Shown here: positions 1 to 7,927 of the stretch, in pieces
Position numbering within the stretch: the stretch's first letter is position 1
How the letters are laid out: every line of letters begins with the position of its first letter
Source of the DNA: a virus
Length of the DNA stretch: 29,319 nucleotides
Direction: 5' to 3' (one strand)
Virus record (IMG/VR): IMGVR_UViG_3300037485_001205
Location: 1-29,319 of that record
Notes under the pieces: model-generated
Told to the model about the DNA's origin: nothing
Databases searched by the model: none
Seen by the model: only the letters and a program-made list of their open reading frames with translations
Translations under genes and position numbers: made by a program

Positions 1-1032
1 ATCATCTGATGCAATTGTTGCACTGGCAGTAGCTCCAACTAAATCCGAACCTAAAAATTTAGGATTATAATTTACAAAGAAATTTACCCTATTTGTTCGT
101 AAGGTGGTTTTTAAACTATCTTGCCAATCAATTGGATTGATAATGTTACCATTTAAAACAGTAGCTCGATCAATTCCAGCTACGGTTAAATAAGTTTCAT
201 TTCTATTTTTAGCTCTAGTAAAGAATCCACCCACATCAGATACAGCCGGGATAGTGTATGTTAATTTACTGTTTGATAGTAGTGTAGTGGTGTCAAGTGT
301 CGTTACAGTCTTTAATCCATAGACATTAAACAATCTATTTGCGACTGTTGAGCCTGTAGTTAAAGCAGAGCTTCCTAATAAGGTTGTATAATCTGCTAAG
401 GTATATCCGTTACCAGTTATACCAGTAGAACCACTATTATCTGGAGCAGATGGAAAAACACCTGCTGTATATGGTTGATTAATCATCCATTGGCATAGTT
501 GGGTAGTTCCCGCTTGACCAATAATAATATCTAATACTTTTTCTTTATCTGCTTGATATTGATTAAAGCCTGTTGGATTTCCAACAACAACAAGATTACC
601 ACCATATGCCAAATAATTTATTGCGAAAAGGAAATCTCTACCCGGAGTTAATTCTTGTAAGGCAACAGAAGTTCCAACAATTCCATTAGTTTGAAATAAT
701 GCAAAGGTTCCACCAGAATTTGGTGTGGTTATAAGGCAACTAGTTATCCCACTCAATGCATTTAAATCCCCAACAAAATCTTGAGGATTGGTATAAACAA
801 TATATGTGTCTGCCGTAGTTCCTTTGGCGGAGGTTGCGGGTGACCAAATCGTAGACCTTGAATAAATAAGCCAACCAAATAGCCCACCGGGATTGTTTCC
901 TGCGGCTCCAGACACACCATTAAATACGGGAGCGACATACGGTGAACCTAATTGCATACCAGCCAATAAAGGATTGGTTGTACTTTCTAACGAATATTGA
1001 CTTGAGTTTATGAAGGAGCTGAGTGATGGCAT
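1..1032 (-). CDS. 18: Contractile tail sheath protein (T4 gp18 family), C-terminus outside window
   Basis: The sheath polymer surrounds the tail tube and contracts during infection. The frame is open from the ATG at 1032 to the window edge (344 codons visible); the C-terminal part lies outside. The visible region has a Gly/Ser-rich N-terminal domain and, near residues 265-335, a segment of the form GGFFTRAKNRNETYLTVAGIDRA followed by NPIDWQDSL and RTNRVNFFV. This matches the conserved sheath pattern of an 'AG..RG' loop followed by 'IN.....'. It lies directly downstream of the large terminase, as 18 follows 17 in T4. An AAGGAA Shine-Dalgarno stands just before the ATG, and a late-promoter box lies in the 35-bp gap after gene 17. 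Family assignment is from recognisable motifs and gene order; the C-terminal polymerisation domain cannot be seen. Confidence 0.85.
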   Translation of the reverse strand, partial: MPSLSSFINSSQYSLESTTNPLLAGMQLGSPYVAPVFNGVSGAAGNNPGGLFGWLIYSRSTIWSPATSAKGTTADTYIVYTNPQDFVGDLNALSGITSCLITTPNSGGTFALFQTNGIVGTSVALQELTPGRDFLFAINYLAYGGNLVVVGNPTGFNQYQADKEKVLDIIIGQAGTTQLCQWMINQPYTAGVFPSAPDNSGSTGITGNGYTLADYTTLLGSSALTTGSTVANRLFNVYGLKTVTTLDTTTLLSNSKLTYTIPAVSDVGGFFTRAKNRNETYLTVAGIDRATVLNGNIINPIDWQDSLKTTLRTNRVNFFVNYNPKFLGSDLVGATASATIASDD

Positions 1033-1055
1033 TTAATTTCCTTATGGTGTCCAAA

Positions 1056-1063
1056 TATTTAGC
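1056..1063 (-). promoter_or_regulatory. T4-type late promoter box for the tail sheath gene
   Basis: The minus strand reads GCTAAATA, starting 3 bp after the large terminase stop codon and 23 bp before the sheath ATG. The gap contains a Shine-Dalgarno (AAGGAA), so this is a conventional leadered late promoter. It gives the abundant sheath protein its own transcript. Confidence 0.6.
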
Positions 1064-1066
1064 ATT

Positions 1067-2722
1067 TTATGTGGGATACCATATCACACCTCCTTGAGAA
1101 AATTCTTCACCATCATCACCATTTTTTTCTTGGGCTACAAATAAAACATTGTCGTCTTCGGGTTTTACCGCGTCTTCATAATTAAATTTTGACTGTTCTA
1201 CCAAATCACTAAAATATTCTTGTCGGGTTAACCAAGCAAAAAAGACTAAGGACATAACTAAATCGTCGTGTTGTCCATCTTCAGCTTTGTACGTATTTGA
1301 TTTAGATATAAACGACATCAATTCAGTAATAATACGGTCATCATTTATTAGAAGTTTATCTTCTTCGATCAATCGCTTTAAAATTGCACAACCAATCTTC
1401 TTTGTTTGTGCAGTTGTCCTAATACCCATCTCATTTTTACCAACACCTCCAAATCCTTGAGATAAAACTTGACCCTTTCGACCCATTACTTTTGTCATTA
1501 AGACATTGTCGTATTCAAGATCGGAGTGTAAAATGTGTGATACTTGACCCCCCAAATCATTAGTTTCAATTAATACATAAGCGTTATTGTACGTTTTTCC
1601 AGCATCTCTAATAACAGTTGGAAAACTAAATGGACTTATAGTATTATTTCTATAGGATGCTACAATCTTATATGGTGTGGTAGACCCTTCAATTATTGTA
1701 AATGCAGAGTAATCAGCACCCTGTCCTCTCGACACATCAGCCTGTAAAAAATATGTTTTCTCTTTATCTGGTAACTCAAATATTCTATAACCTTCTGCAT
1801 TTTCTGTTAAAAATTCTTCAGAAGCTAAAACATTTAATTTTGTAGATGAAATTAATGTATTGGATGAGCCTAAGAAACTACAGCCATACTCTTGGTTAAA
1901 CTGTTCTTGGCTGGTATTGGCAATCTGTTCTTCTGCCCATTCTTCATTGCGTCTAGGTCCACCCGGAGTTATGGGAACTTGAGTCCAATCAACTTCTACG
2001 GGTACAAATCTATTTTTAAGTTTGTGCCCCATAGGTCTGTTAGCATCAACCCATAATTTATGAAAATGATTCATCCCATTTGGAGTAGAAACAATGATAA
2101 GTTTGGTAGTCAAACCTGCCGAAATGGTTGGATATGTTGAAGAATAGAATTCTTCAGCAATATGTGAAGGTAAGAAGGCGTACTCATCTAACAACAATAG
2201 GTTATAAGAGCCACCACGGATCGCTGAAGACGAAGTTGCGTCACAGACCACTCTAGACCCGTTTTCTAATTTAAAACTCGTCTTGTTCCATTCTACTACT
2301 CCTTGTTGCAAAAAATGTGGTAGGTTTTCATATGCTAATTGAAGTTTGGCAAATAATTCATCTTTTGCGGTCTTTAACTTATTAGCAAGAATAGCAACAT
2401 TTACACTTTGGTTAAAAGTTACATAATGGCAAATGTAACCAATAACTGATGTAGACTTTCCGGATTGACGAGGCCACTTTGAAATAACAAATCTGTTTTT
2501 GTGGATTTGTTTAACAAATTCTTCTTGATAATCATACAACTTGAAAGGCATAATACCTTTATCAAGAGTTTTAACTTTTACATATTTACTACAAAAATAT
2601 ACAGGATCATTAGCACATTTGACATATTCTTCCAGCTGTTCTTTAGTATACTGAATATCAATGCCGGGTGGCTTTAATTTTGGATTATTTCGGTAACCCT
2701 GATTACTGTTGTTTAGACTCAT
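1067..2722 (-). CDS. 17: Terminase large subunit (T4 gp17): packaging ATPase and nuclease
   Basis: This is the DNA-packaging motor that docks on the portal, translocates DNA with its N-terminal ATPase and cuts concatemers with its C-terminal RNase H-fold nuclease. The Walker A motif is RQSGKST at residues 85-91, and Walker B with the catalytic Glu is LLLLDE at 175-180. A coupling-motif-like VSTPNG stands at 211-216. The nuclease acidic residues are visible as D329 (LQADV), D337, E386 (LIETND) and D486/D487 (GQHDDLVM). At 551 aa it is slightly shorter than T4 gp17 (610 aa). Its start overlaps the end of gene 16 by 20 nt, consistent with coupled expression of the two terminase subunits. The ATG at 2722 gives MSLNNSNQ and is the natural start. 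Confidence 0.97.
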   Translation of the reverse strand: MSLNNSNQGYRNNPKLKPPGIDIQYTKEQLEEYVKCANDPVYFCSKYVKVKTLDKGIMPFKLYDYQEEFVKQIHKNRFVISKWPRQSGKSTSVIGYICHYVTFNQSVNVAILANKLKTAKDELFAKLQLAYENLPHFLQQGVVEWNKTSFKLENGSRVVCDATSSSAIRGGSYNLLLLDEYAFLPSHIAEEFYSSTYPTISAGLTTKLIIVSTPNGMNHFHKLWVDANRPMGHKLKNRFVPVEVDWTQVPITPGGPRRNEEWAEEQIANTSQEQFNQEYGCSFLGSSNTLISSTKLNVLASEEFLTENAEGYRIFELPDKEKTYFLQADVSRGQGADYSAFTIIEGSTTPYKIVASYRNNTISPFSFPTVIRDAGKTYNNAYVLIETNDLGGQVSHILHSDLEYDNVLMTKVMGRKGQVLSQGFGGVGKNEMGIRTTAQTKKIGCAILKRLIEEDKLLINDDRIITELMSFISKSNTYKAEDGQHDDLVMSLVFFAWLTRQEYFSDLVEQSKFNYEDAVKPEDDNVLFVAQEKNGDDGEEFSQGGVIWYPT

Positions 2723-3146
2723 TATTCACAACCTCTGCTTCGATTATTTTATCGGTGCTTCTATCTTTATTTAAGAGGTTTTGAAGATCCTTGGTTGACC
2801 CAACAAAAACTGAATTATTTGTTTGTGAAATTTTTGTAGTTGATGATGTAGTATCTTTTGCTTTCTTATGAACATCCAAAACATTATTATTTAAATCTGC
2901 TAAAGTTTTTAATAGAATAGCAACAACTTCAAATGCTCTTGGGCTATCAGATTCTGTAGCAACCTTTAAAGCACTTTCGAGGGCTATATTTCCATTACCT
3001 AATAAATCTTTTAAATTTGATTGAACAAATTCATAATCTTTTTGAAAATTATTATTATCAAATGTACCACCAGCAGATGGTTTTAGATTAATTTCTTTTG
3101 GTTCATTCACATTAAACAGTTTTGCTAAATTTTTATTAATATTCAT
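2703..3146 (-). CDS. 16: Terminase small subunit (T4 gp16)
   Basis: The small terminase forms the ring that regulates gp17 and recognises DNA for packaging. The product is 147 aa from the ATG at 3146. The centre carries the family pattern SPRAFEVVAILLKTLADLN, then a helix with HKKAKD, and near the C-terminus NSVFVGSTKDLQNLL, matching the T4 gp16 'VFMGSPTELM' element. A longer reading from a TTG at 3155 adds three residues and would overlap the gene 15 stop; I prefer the ATG. It lies between 15 and 17, as in T4. Confidence 0.9.
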   Translation of the reverse strand: MNINKNLAKLFNVNEPKEINLKPSAGGTFDNNNFQKDYEFVQSNLKDLLGNGNIALESALKVATESDSPRAFEVVAILLKTLADLNNNVLDVHKKAKDTTSSTTKISQTNNSVFVGSTKDLQNLLNKDRSTDKIIEAEVVNNESKQQ

Positions 3147-3151
3147 AAGAC

Positions 3152-3805
3152 TCAATCAAAGTCAATAATTGGATTCGATACAGTATTACTTATAGCAGTA
3201 GCAGCTTCAACTTCACCAAAAATCCATGATTTGGCTAAAAATTGAAAAGAAGCAATATTTAATCTACGGCTGTTAAGATCACCATCGTATCGTTCACTCA
3301 AATTATTGCTAACCATAGTTATGGGAATATTTAAATTGCTTTGAACACTATTCATATCTAATTGAATGATATGTTCTGGAAGAAAATATGGCATAATTTG
3401 TTCAACAATTTGTAGCATATCATCTGTGTGTCGTGTATAAGCAAACAAATTGAATGACACATTTACTGGAGTTTGTGTAGCAATTTTACTACCAGATGAT
3501 TGACATCCATTTATATTGCTATTATTAGAAAATCTACCCAATCGTCTTGAAGGATCTGGAGAAATGCTATTCATCATAAAACTAATAATTGGAACTTGGG
3601 TTTCAATACGAGTTCCGGGAGTTATAGACGATGGTTGTAATAAACGCTGAATAAATTTTTCTTGTGAAGCATAATGAATAGGAACTCTTATTTTTATAGG
3701 AGTAACATTGTCTGGATCGGTATGTTCAACATCAATATTGCTGAACAATGCTCCAAAACCCACAACCAATTTTCTTAAATTTTGATTATAAAAATGTCCA
3801 AACAT
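3152..3805 (-). CDS. 15: Tail completion and sheath stabilizer protein (T4 gp15)
   Basis: The product caps the finished tail and joins it to the head neck. It is 217 aa, against 272 in T4. The N-terminus MFGHFYNQNLRKL...LFSNI corresponds to T4 gp15 MFGYFYNSSFRR...LFSNI. Other shared elements are IRVPIHYASQEKF, FNLFAYTRHTDDMLQIVEQIMPYF (residues about 120-142) and a C-terminal RRLNIASFQF...SWIFG. The T4 Pro-rich C-terminal tail is absent, so this is a shorter form. It sits between 14 and 16 in the T4 order. Confidence 0.95.
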   Translation of the reverse strand: MFGHFYNQNLRKLVVGFGALFSNIDVEHTDPDNVTPIKIRVPIHYASQEKFIQRLLQPSSITPGTRIETQVPIISFMMNSISPDPSRRLGRFSNNSNINGCQSSGSKIATQTPVNVSFNLFAYTRHTDDMLQIVEQIMPYFLPEHIIQLDMNSVQSNLNIPITMVSNNLSERYDGDLNSRRLNIASFQFLAKSWIFGEVEAATAISNTVSNPIIDFD

Positions 3806-3819
3806 AAGAGTCCTTAAAG

Positions 3820-4506
3820 TTAATTACATGCCTCATATCCACTAGTTGATCCACACTCATCAAATGGATTGTTGGGATCAAATCCATAACTATTTCCTTC
3901 AGTTGTAAGAACATCATTGATTCCAAAAGTAGTTCCAAGATTATTAGATAGGGGAATAAGAGTAGATCCAGAAAAACCTTGTGTTGATGTATATGGGCTA
4001 TTGATTGCCGTAATATTGGTCTCGATTTTTTCGTAACTGTATGTGAATAGTTCTGCAGTTATTTGATAAGAATATAATTTACCCAATGGATACAATGGAT
4101 TTTCGTGTTCTACAAAATTAATTTCAAAAAGAGATTTGGATAAAGGAAAGTATATAAGATCACCTTCTCTAGGTCTTGTAATGCTAGAATCTATGTTTGT
4201 AATTTCTTGTTTAAATCTACGTCTAGCAAACAATAAAGTAATTTTATCTTTAATTTCTAAACCAAATTGAGTAATAACATCAGTCCCATCAAATCCTTTA
4301 TATGACTGCACATACATCTCTAGGGTATATGCTTTTTCAAATGAAGATGCTGGATCTTCTCCAAACACTTTATCAATATTAAAATATTTTCTAGGCACAT
4401 AGGAACAATCTTGCCCCATACCTTGAATCAATTCTACAGTAAGATCTTCTATAAGATTTTGTTCTGGACCATAAGAAGTTAAATTGAGATATGGATTTGT
4501 TGCCAT
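3820..4506 (-). CDS. 14: Neck protein (T4 gp14)
   Basis: With gp13 it forms the neck collar that seals the packaged head and receives the tail. It is 228 aa from the ATG at 4506 (MATNPYLN), 1 nt after the gene 13 stop; a TTG nine bases upstream is less likely. Family features visible are EQNLIEDLTVELIQGMGQD, YVPRKYFNIDKVFGEDP, the 'EMYVQSYKGFDG' strand, then RPREGDLIYFPLSKSLFEI and a 'YQITAELFTYS' segment. The order 13-14-15 is that of T4. Confidence 0.93.
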   Translation of the reverse strand: MATNPYLNLTSYGPEQNLIEDLTVELIQGMGQDCSYVPRKYFNIDKVFGEDPASSFEKAYTLEMYVQSYKGFDGTDVITQFGLEIKDKITLLFARRRFKQEITNIDSSITRPREGDLIYFPLSKSLFEINFVEHENPLYPLGKLYSYQITAELFTYSYEKIETNITAINSPYTSTQGFSGSTLIPLSNNLGTTFGINDVLTTEGNSYGFDPNNPFDECGSTSGYEACN

Positions 4507-4507
4507 T

Positions 4508-5338
4508 TTAACCAATCATTGGATCTACTGGAAGTTCTTGAGTCTTCAATAGCATAACTTCGATAGCATCTAATTCTCTAATCGCATCAGCCATCATTGC
4601 ACCTGCATTTAATTGCGCTCCACCGGGTAATGGCATACCAGCATATTTCATTAAATTTTGTGCCCATTGTTTCTTTAACATGGCAGAATAATGTCGTTGA
4701 AATATACGATCTCCCCAGATTTTTGAGTAATAGTCTGGATTAACCTGAACATATGCTTCAACCATCATATAAGATCCAGCTACAAGTTTTTTATATTCTG
4801 TTTCTAAAAATAATCGATTGGTTGTTCTTGTATAGGTATATGATACTGGATAATTAAAGACATCATTAATTAACTGTAAGTAAGACATACTTTCCATATA
4901 TGATGCCATAGGTCCTTGAGATAAACCACCTTGATTAAAATATAGACCAAAGAAATCAAACAATGTCATTTGATATCTTAAATCAAACATATAATCACCA
5001 ACAGGATTGCTTGGCTTATAAACTTTTGTAATAGTTCTTATGTCGGATGCAGCAGGCCAATATCCAGTTATACCGGTACTTGCAGATGTTACTCCCTGTG
5101 CTCCTACGGCATAACCAAAATTACTTGTATCAAAATATTTATTTGCAATATTTGCAGAACTTACAGGCACAATAAATTGAGCCCGTTCATTAAAATCAAA
5201 ATGACGTTCGTGCATATACTCTAAAGATTCATCTAAACGATCTTCAGCTTGTTCTGCATCAATATTTATTTGAATTACAGGAGCACCAAGACGGCGATAG
5301 GTGTAATCAATAAAATCTTGTCTGGTAGTAATGGACAT
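4508..5338 (-). CDS. 13: Neck protein (T4 gp13)
   Basis: This is a head-completion/neck protein, 276 aa (T4 309 aa). The N-terminal YTYRRLGAPVIQINIDAEQ followed by EDRLDESLEYMHERHFD is the typical gp13 opening. The C-terminal half has the conserved KKQWAQNLMKYAGMPLPGG...ADAIRELDAIE pattern. A late-promoter box lies only 5 bp upstream of the ATG and no Shine-Dalgarno is visible, so its own transcript would be leaderless; it can also be read through from the upstream baseplate genes. Confidence 0.95.
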   Translation of the reverse strand: MSITTRQDFIDYTYRRLGAPVIQINIDAEQAEDRLDESLEYMHERHFDFNERAQFIVPVSSANIANKYFDTSNFGYAVGAQGVTSASTGITGYWPAASDIRTITKVYKPSNPVGDYMFDLRYQMTLFDFFGLYFNQGGLSQGPMASYMESMSYLQLINDVFNYPVSYTYTRTTNRLFLETEYKKLVAGSYMMVEAYVQVNPDYYSKIWGDRIFQRHYSAMLKKQWAQNLMKYAGMPLPGGAQLNAGAMMADAIRELDAIEVMLLKTQELPVDPMIG

Positions 5339-5343
5339 AGAAA

Positions 5344-5351
5344 TATTTATG
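5344..5351 (-). promoter_or_regulatory. T4-type late promoter box for gene 13
   Basis: The minus strand reads CATAAATA, overlapping the stop codon of the preceding Cys-motif gene. Five bases separate the box from the ATG at 5338. In T4 the box occupies about -13 to -6, so transcription would be expected to begin at the A of the start codon. Confidence 0.6.
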
Positions 5352-5799
5352 AATTCTCAACAATTTTGTTTATTTTATCTATCAATTGTTCTTTTTCTTC
5401 ATTATATCCTATTGTTACTTGAATAAATTCTAATTCTTTTGGATCAAGTTCTTCAATCATTTCTTTGCGCAATTTTACTTCTATTGGTTTAAAATTTGGA
5501 TCATAATTACTAAACCCAGGCATCTGCATCGGACAATTTAAAACTGGATAATCCAATTTTGAATATTCCTCAGAACTTTGAAGTAACCATGTGTGGGATT
5601 TATCACCACAACCACAACCACCACAATAACTTTTAGTTGAATCTACTGAACTAGTTTTTAAAAACACACATGGTGTGTTAATAGTACTGCCACCAAAACA
5701 AGATAGAACTCTAAGCTGTTTTGTTTGAACATCAGTTTTTGTATTGCCGATTCCTCTAGAAACTAAAGAAGCAGCAAACATCATCATTTTTTTAAACAT
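5347..5799 (-). CDS. Small cysteine-motif protein, probable metal binder, conserved in marine T4-like phages
   Basis: The product is 150 aa and its function is unknown. Cysteines are C34, C44, a cluster YCGGCGCGDK (C59, C62, C64) and C89 (LNCPMQMPG), a spacing suggesting a zinc or Fe-S site. The N-terminus is a basic, Met-rich stretch (MFKKMMMFAA), possibly an amphipathic helix; the C-terminus is acidic and helical. I recall similar 'CGxCGCGDK...L.CP..MPGF.NY' proteins near neck genes of cyanophage-like T4 relatives, but cannot verify this. It is embedded between baseplate and neck genes, 4 bp after the gpI-like gene, so it is presumably a late, assembly-related or virion protein. Confidence 0.6.
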   Translation of the reverse strand: MFKKMMMFAASLVSRGIGNTKTDVQTKQLRVLSCFGGSTINTPCVFLKTSSVDSTKSYCGGCGCGDKSHTWLLQSSEEYSKLDYPVLNCPMQMPGFSNYDPNFKPIEVKLRKEMIEELDPKELEFIQVTIGYNEEKEQLIDKINKIVENS

Positions 5800-5803
5800 A
5801 AGA

Positions 5804-6439
5804 TTATATAGTAGTGTAGTTTACAGAAATTCCTGCCGGAATTACATACTCGGATAAAAATGGTTTGAAGGTTTCAAAGGATGCTTGTTGTGCTGCTTTA
5901 ATTTTTATTTCCATCATTACATAACTTCCTGTAAATACAGTTACATCAGACAAATTAAAACCTAATAATGAACAAATTATATATTTAATTGCTGTTGGGG
6001 TTCCTTTAATATTAAAATAATTTTGATCAGATCTAATTAAAAATCTTCTAATATTTGGTAATATATTTTTTAACGGTTCTTGTGAAAAATCCGCTCCGGG
6101 AAAATAAAAATCGGCTAATGCTTCTAAAAATATAGAATTCATATATAAAGGAACTCTAATATTTTCCCAGTTTAGTTGAGCACCATAACCATATTCTTGG
6201 CTTAAAAGCCATCTCATATAATTTTTTACTATAGGTATTACAGTAACATTATTTACATCAGCCTCGTATGCTTTTATGATCCATTGCGGAAACAATGAAG
6301 AAATTGTAAGTTTGTCTCCTAGCCATGGCTTTGTTATATAACTTCTATAGTCACTACCAAATAATTCAGAGGCTCTTTGTGCAGTTAATTCTATTTTAGT
6401 AGCAATAGTTACGGGTTGTGCATTGTATACAGTAATCAT
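5804..6439 (-). CDS. Baseplate wedge protein, P2 gpI / T4 gp7-N-terminus type
   Basis: The product is 211 aa. Near residues 125-165 it has IRRFLIRSDQNYFNIKGTPTAIKYI, followed by LLGFNLSDVTVF. This is the signature of phage tail protein I ('...KGT..alr..l..lg'), which joins the gp6/gpJ wedge arms to the fibers. The gene directly follows the gp6-like gene with a 4-nt overlap (ATGA). The order gp25-gp6-this matches P2 W-J-I and T4 25-6-7. T4 gp7 is a 1032-aa protein; only the small core appears to be present here. The assignment rests on one motif plus gene order. Confidence 0.6.
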   Translation of the reverse strand: MITVYNAQPVTIATKIELTAQRASELFGSDYRSYITKPWLGDKLTISSLFPQWIIKAYEADVNNVTVIPIVKNYMRWLLSQEYGYGAQLNWENIRVPLYMNSIFLEALADFYFPGADFSQEPLKNILPNIRRFLIRSDQNYFNIKGTPTAIKYIICSLLGFNLSDVTVFTGSYVMMEIKIKAAQQASFETFKPFLSEYVIPAGISVNYTTI

Positions 6440-7515
6440 AGTTGATACACCAATCTAATACCAGCAACACAACGTGTGCTTAAGTATTCCATTAAAACAC
6501 TTTGATTACTCGCAGATAAACTACTTACATATATGTCAATTATACCTGGAACACAACAATTATTTTTAACCGTTATTAAACTTTCATCGGTGGTTCCAGG
6601 AATACCAGAACTTAAAATAGCATTAACATAGTCGTTGAGTGTTACACATCTGTCTTGTCCAGTTGCATTAAACAATAAACTATATCTTGCCTCGGATACC
6701 GACAGTTCATCATAGCCTCCAGTAGGGACTTGAAACGTAACAAAAACAGCATCACTTCTATTTGATAAAGAAGCATTGTTTGCATCAGCACCATTCGAAG
6801 AAATGGCTTTAATTAACACTGTACTGGATGTAGTAATTTCTTTAGATGTAACAAACTTATTAGTTACAATATATCCCTTTGGACCATTAATAACCGTAAA
6901 GGTTTTATCATTTCCAGTACTTGTGGGTGAAAATTTATCAACACGTGTCCATTTTGTAACAATTCCAGAATTGGTTACAGATTCATAAAAACCAATTGTT
7001 CTTGGATCTATAGAATATGGAAGTTCACATGATTGAGTTACATAATCGTAATTTGTATAACTTATAACATCATATCCAGAATATAAATTAATAGCACTAC
7101 TTGTATTAGCTGGAATTGAATCAATATTAAAAAAGAATGAACCAGATGCTTTTGTTGTTGATGCACTAAAAGTTGTATAATCCTGTAACGTTGCACCAAT
7201 TGTTGTAATAGTTCTATTTGTAGTTGCGCTCTGGGATGGGGCTATTAAGATAGAACTGTTAGATGCGATCCCTAATAAACTTTGCATTAAAGTTGTAGTA
7301 GTAGCAAAAGAATTTATATATCCAAATTGCGCATATACTCCATTATATGCTGTAACTGTTGATAATATATTTATTAATAAATTAGCGGCACTTGCATCAT
7401 TTTTAAAATCTATATCAGCTAAATCTGGCTGTTGATTAAAAAAGTTAATCAATGATAATTTAATATCATCAAAGTCCAAAGATGCTACATTAAGATTTTT
7501 TAGTTGATATGTCAT
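6436..7515 (-). CDS. 6: Baseplate wedge protein (T4 gp6 / P2 gpJ family), short form
   Basis: gp6 forms the iris-like inner ring of the baseplate. The N-terminus LDFDDIKLSLINFFNQQPDLADIDFKNDAS...LINILSTVTAYNGVYAQFGYINS matches T4 gp6 'FAEIKQNLIEWLNGQNEFLDYDFEGS...LLAYNTLYIQQFGN'. Residue 235 onward has SSNGADANNASLSNRSD, then GQDRCVTLNDYVNAI (T4 QQRCVTATDYDTFV) and a C-terminal VLMEYLSTRCVAGIRL. It ends about where the middle domain of T4 gp6 ends: 359 aa against 660. It is therefore closer in size to P2 gpJ. The gene overlaps the ends of both neighbours by 1-4 nt. Confidence 0.88.
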   Translation of the reverse strand: MTYQLKNLNVASLDFDDIKLSLINFFNQQPDLADIDFKNDASAANLLINILSTVTAYNGVYAQFGYINSFATTTTLMQSLLGIASNSSILIAPSQSATTNRTITTIGATLQDYTTFSASTTKASGSFFFNIDSIPANTSSAINLYSGYDVISYTNYDYVTQSCELPYSIDPRTIGFYESVTNSGIVTKWTRVDKFSPTSTGNDKTFTVINGPKGYIVTNKFVTSKEITTSSTVLIKAISSNGADANNASLSNRSDAVFVTFQVPTGGYDELSVSEARYSLLFNATGQDRCVTLNDYVNAILSSGIPGTTDESLITVKNNCCVPGIIDIYVSSLSASNQSVLMEYLSTRCVAGIRLVYQL

Positions 7516-7895
7516 TATAAGTATACCTCAATAAATGTAGATGCATCAGATTGGCTATTGATTCCATTTGAAATTGAATATGTAATTAAAAATTGAAAAA
7601 CTGTGTCGGATCCAAATTGTAACTTTACCTTTACCTTGGTTATAGAAGGTATTGCAGTTTGTATATATGCAGCCATTACACTTTCGAGTGCACCTACATC
7701 GGCTTTACCATTAAAGATAAAATTAAAATAATTGGAACCTAAATTCATATTAGATACCAATTCTCCTTTTTGGGTTTTGCATACATTTTCAATATATTGT
7801 GAATATGCATTAAAACCACTAACCACACCAATATCTTTTTTATTGGTATTGGTGGTTATCTTTTCAAACAATATTGAAAAATCTTTAATAGGCAT
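7515..7895 (-). CDS. 25: Baseplate wedge protein (T4 gp25 / P2 gpW family)
   Basis: The product is 126 aa, close to T4 gp25 (132 aa), which staples the wedge and nucleates sheath assembly with a sheath-like handshake fold. Visible features are a central TQKGELVSNMNLGSNYFNFIFNG (family 'tR.GerpfdPefGs.l...lF'), then ADVGALESVMAAYIQTAIPSITKVKV ('...i...i...EPRi....v') and a final strand FQFLITYSISNG. The EPR motif common in the family is replaced by IPSI. It is the first gene of the gp25-gp6-gpI trio and has its own late promoter with no room for a Shine-Dalgarno. Confidence 0.82.
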   Translation of the reverse strand: MPIKDFSILFEKITTNTNKKDIGVVSGFNAYSQYIENVCKTQKGELVSNMNLGSNYFNFIFNGKADVGALESVMAAYIQTAIPSITKVKVKLQFGSDTVFQFLITYSISNGINSQSDASTFIEVYL

Positions 7896-7900
7896 TATAA

Positions 7901-7908
7901 TATTTATA
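7901..7908 (-). promoter_or_regulatory. T4-type late promoter, perfect TATAAATA, before gp25
   Basis: The minus strand reads TATAAATA, then five bases (TTATA), then the ATG at 7895. By T4 geometry the transcript would start at the A of the ATG, giving a leaderless gp25 mRNA. Confidence 0.75.
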
Positions 7909-7927
7909 CTAAAAAGAATATGAAATA

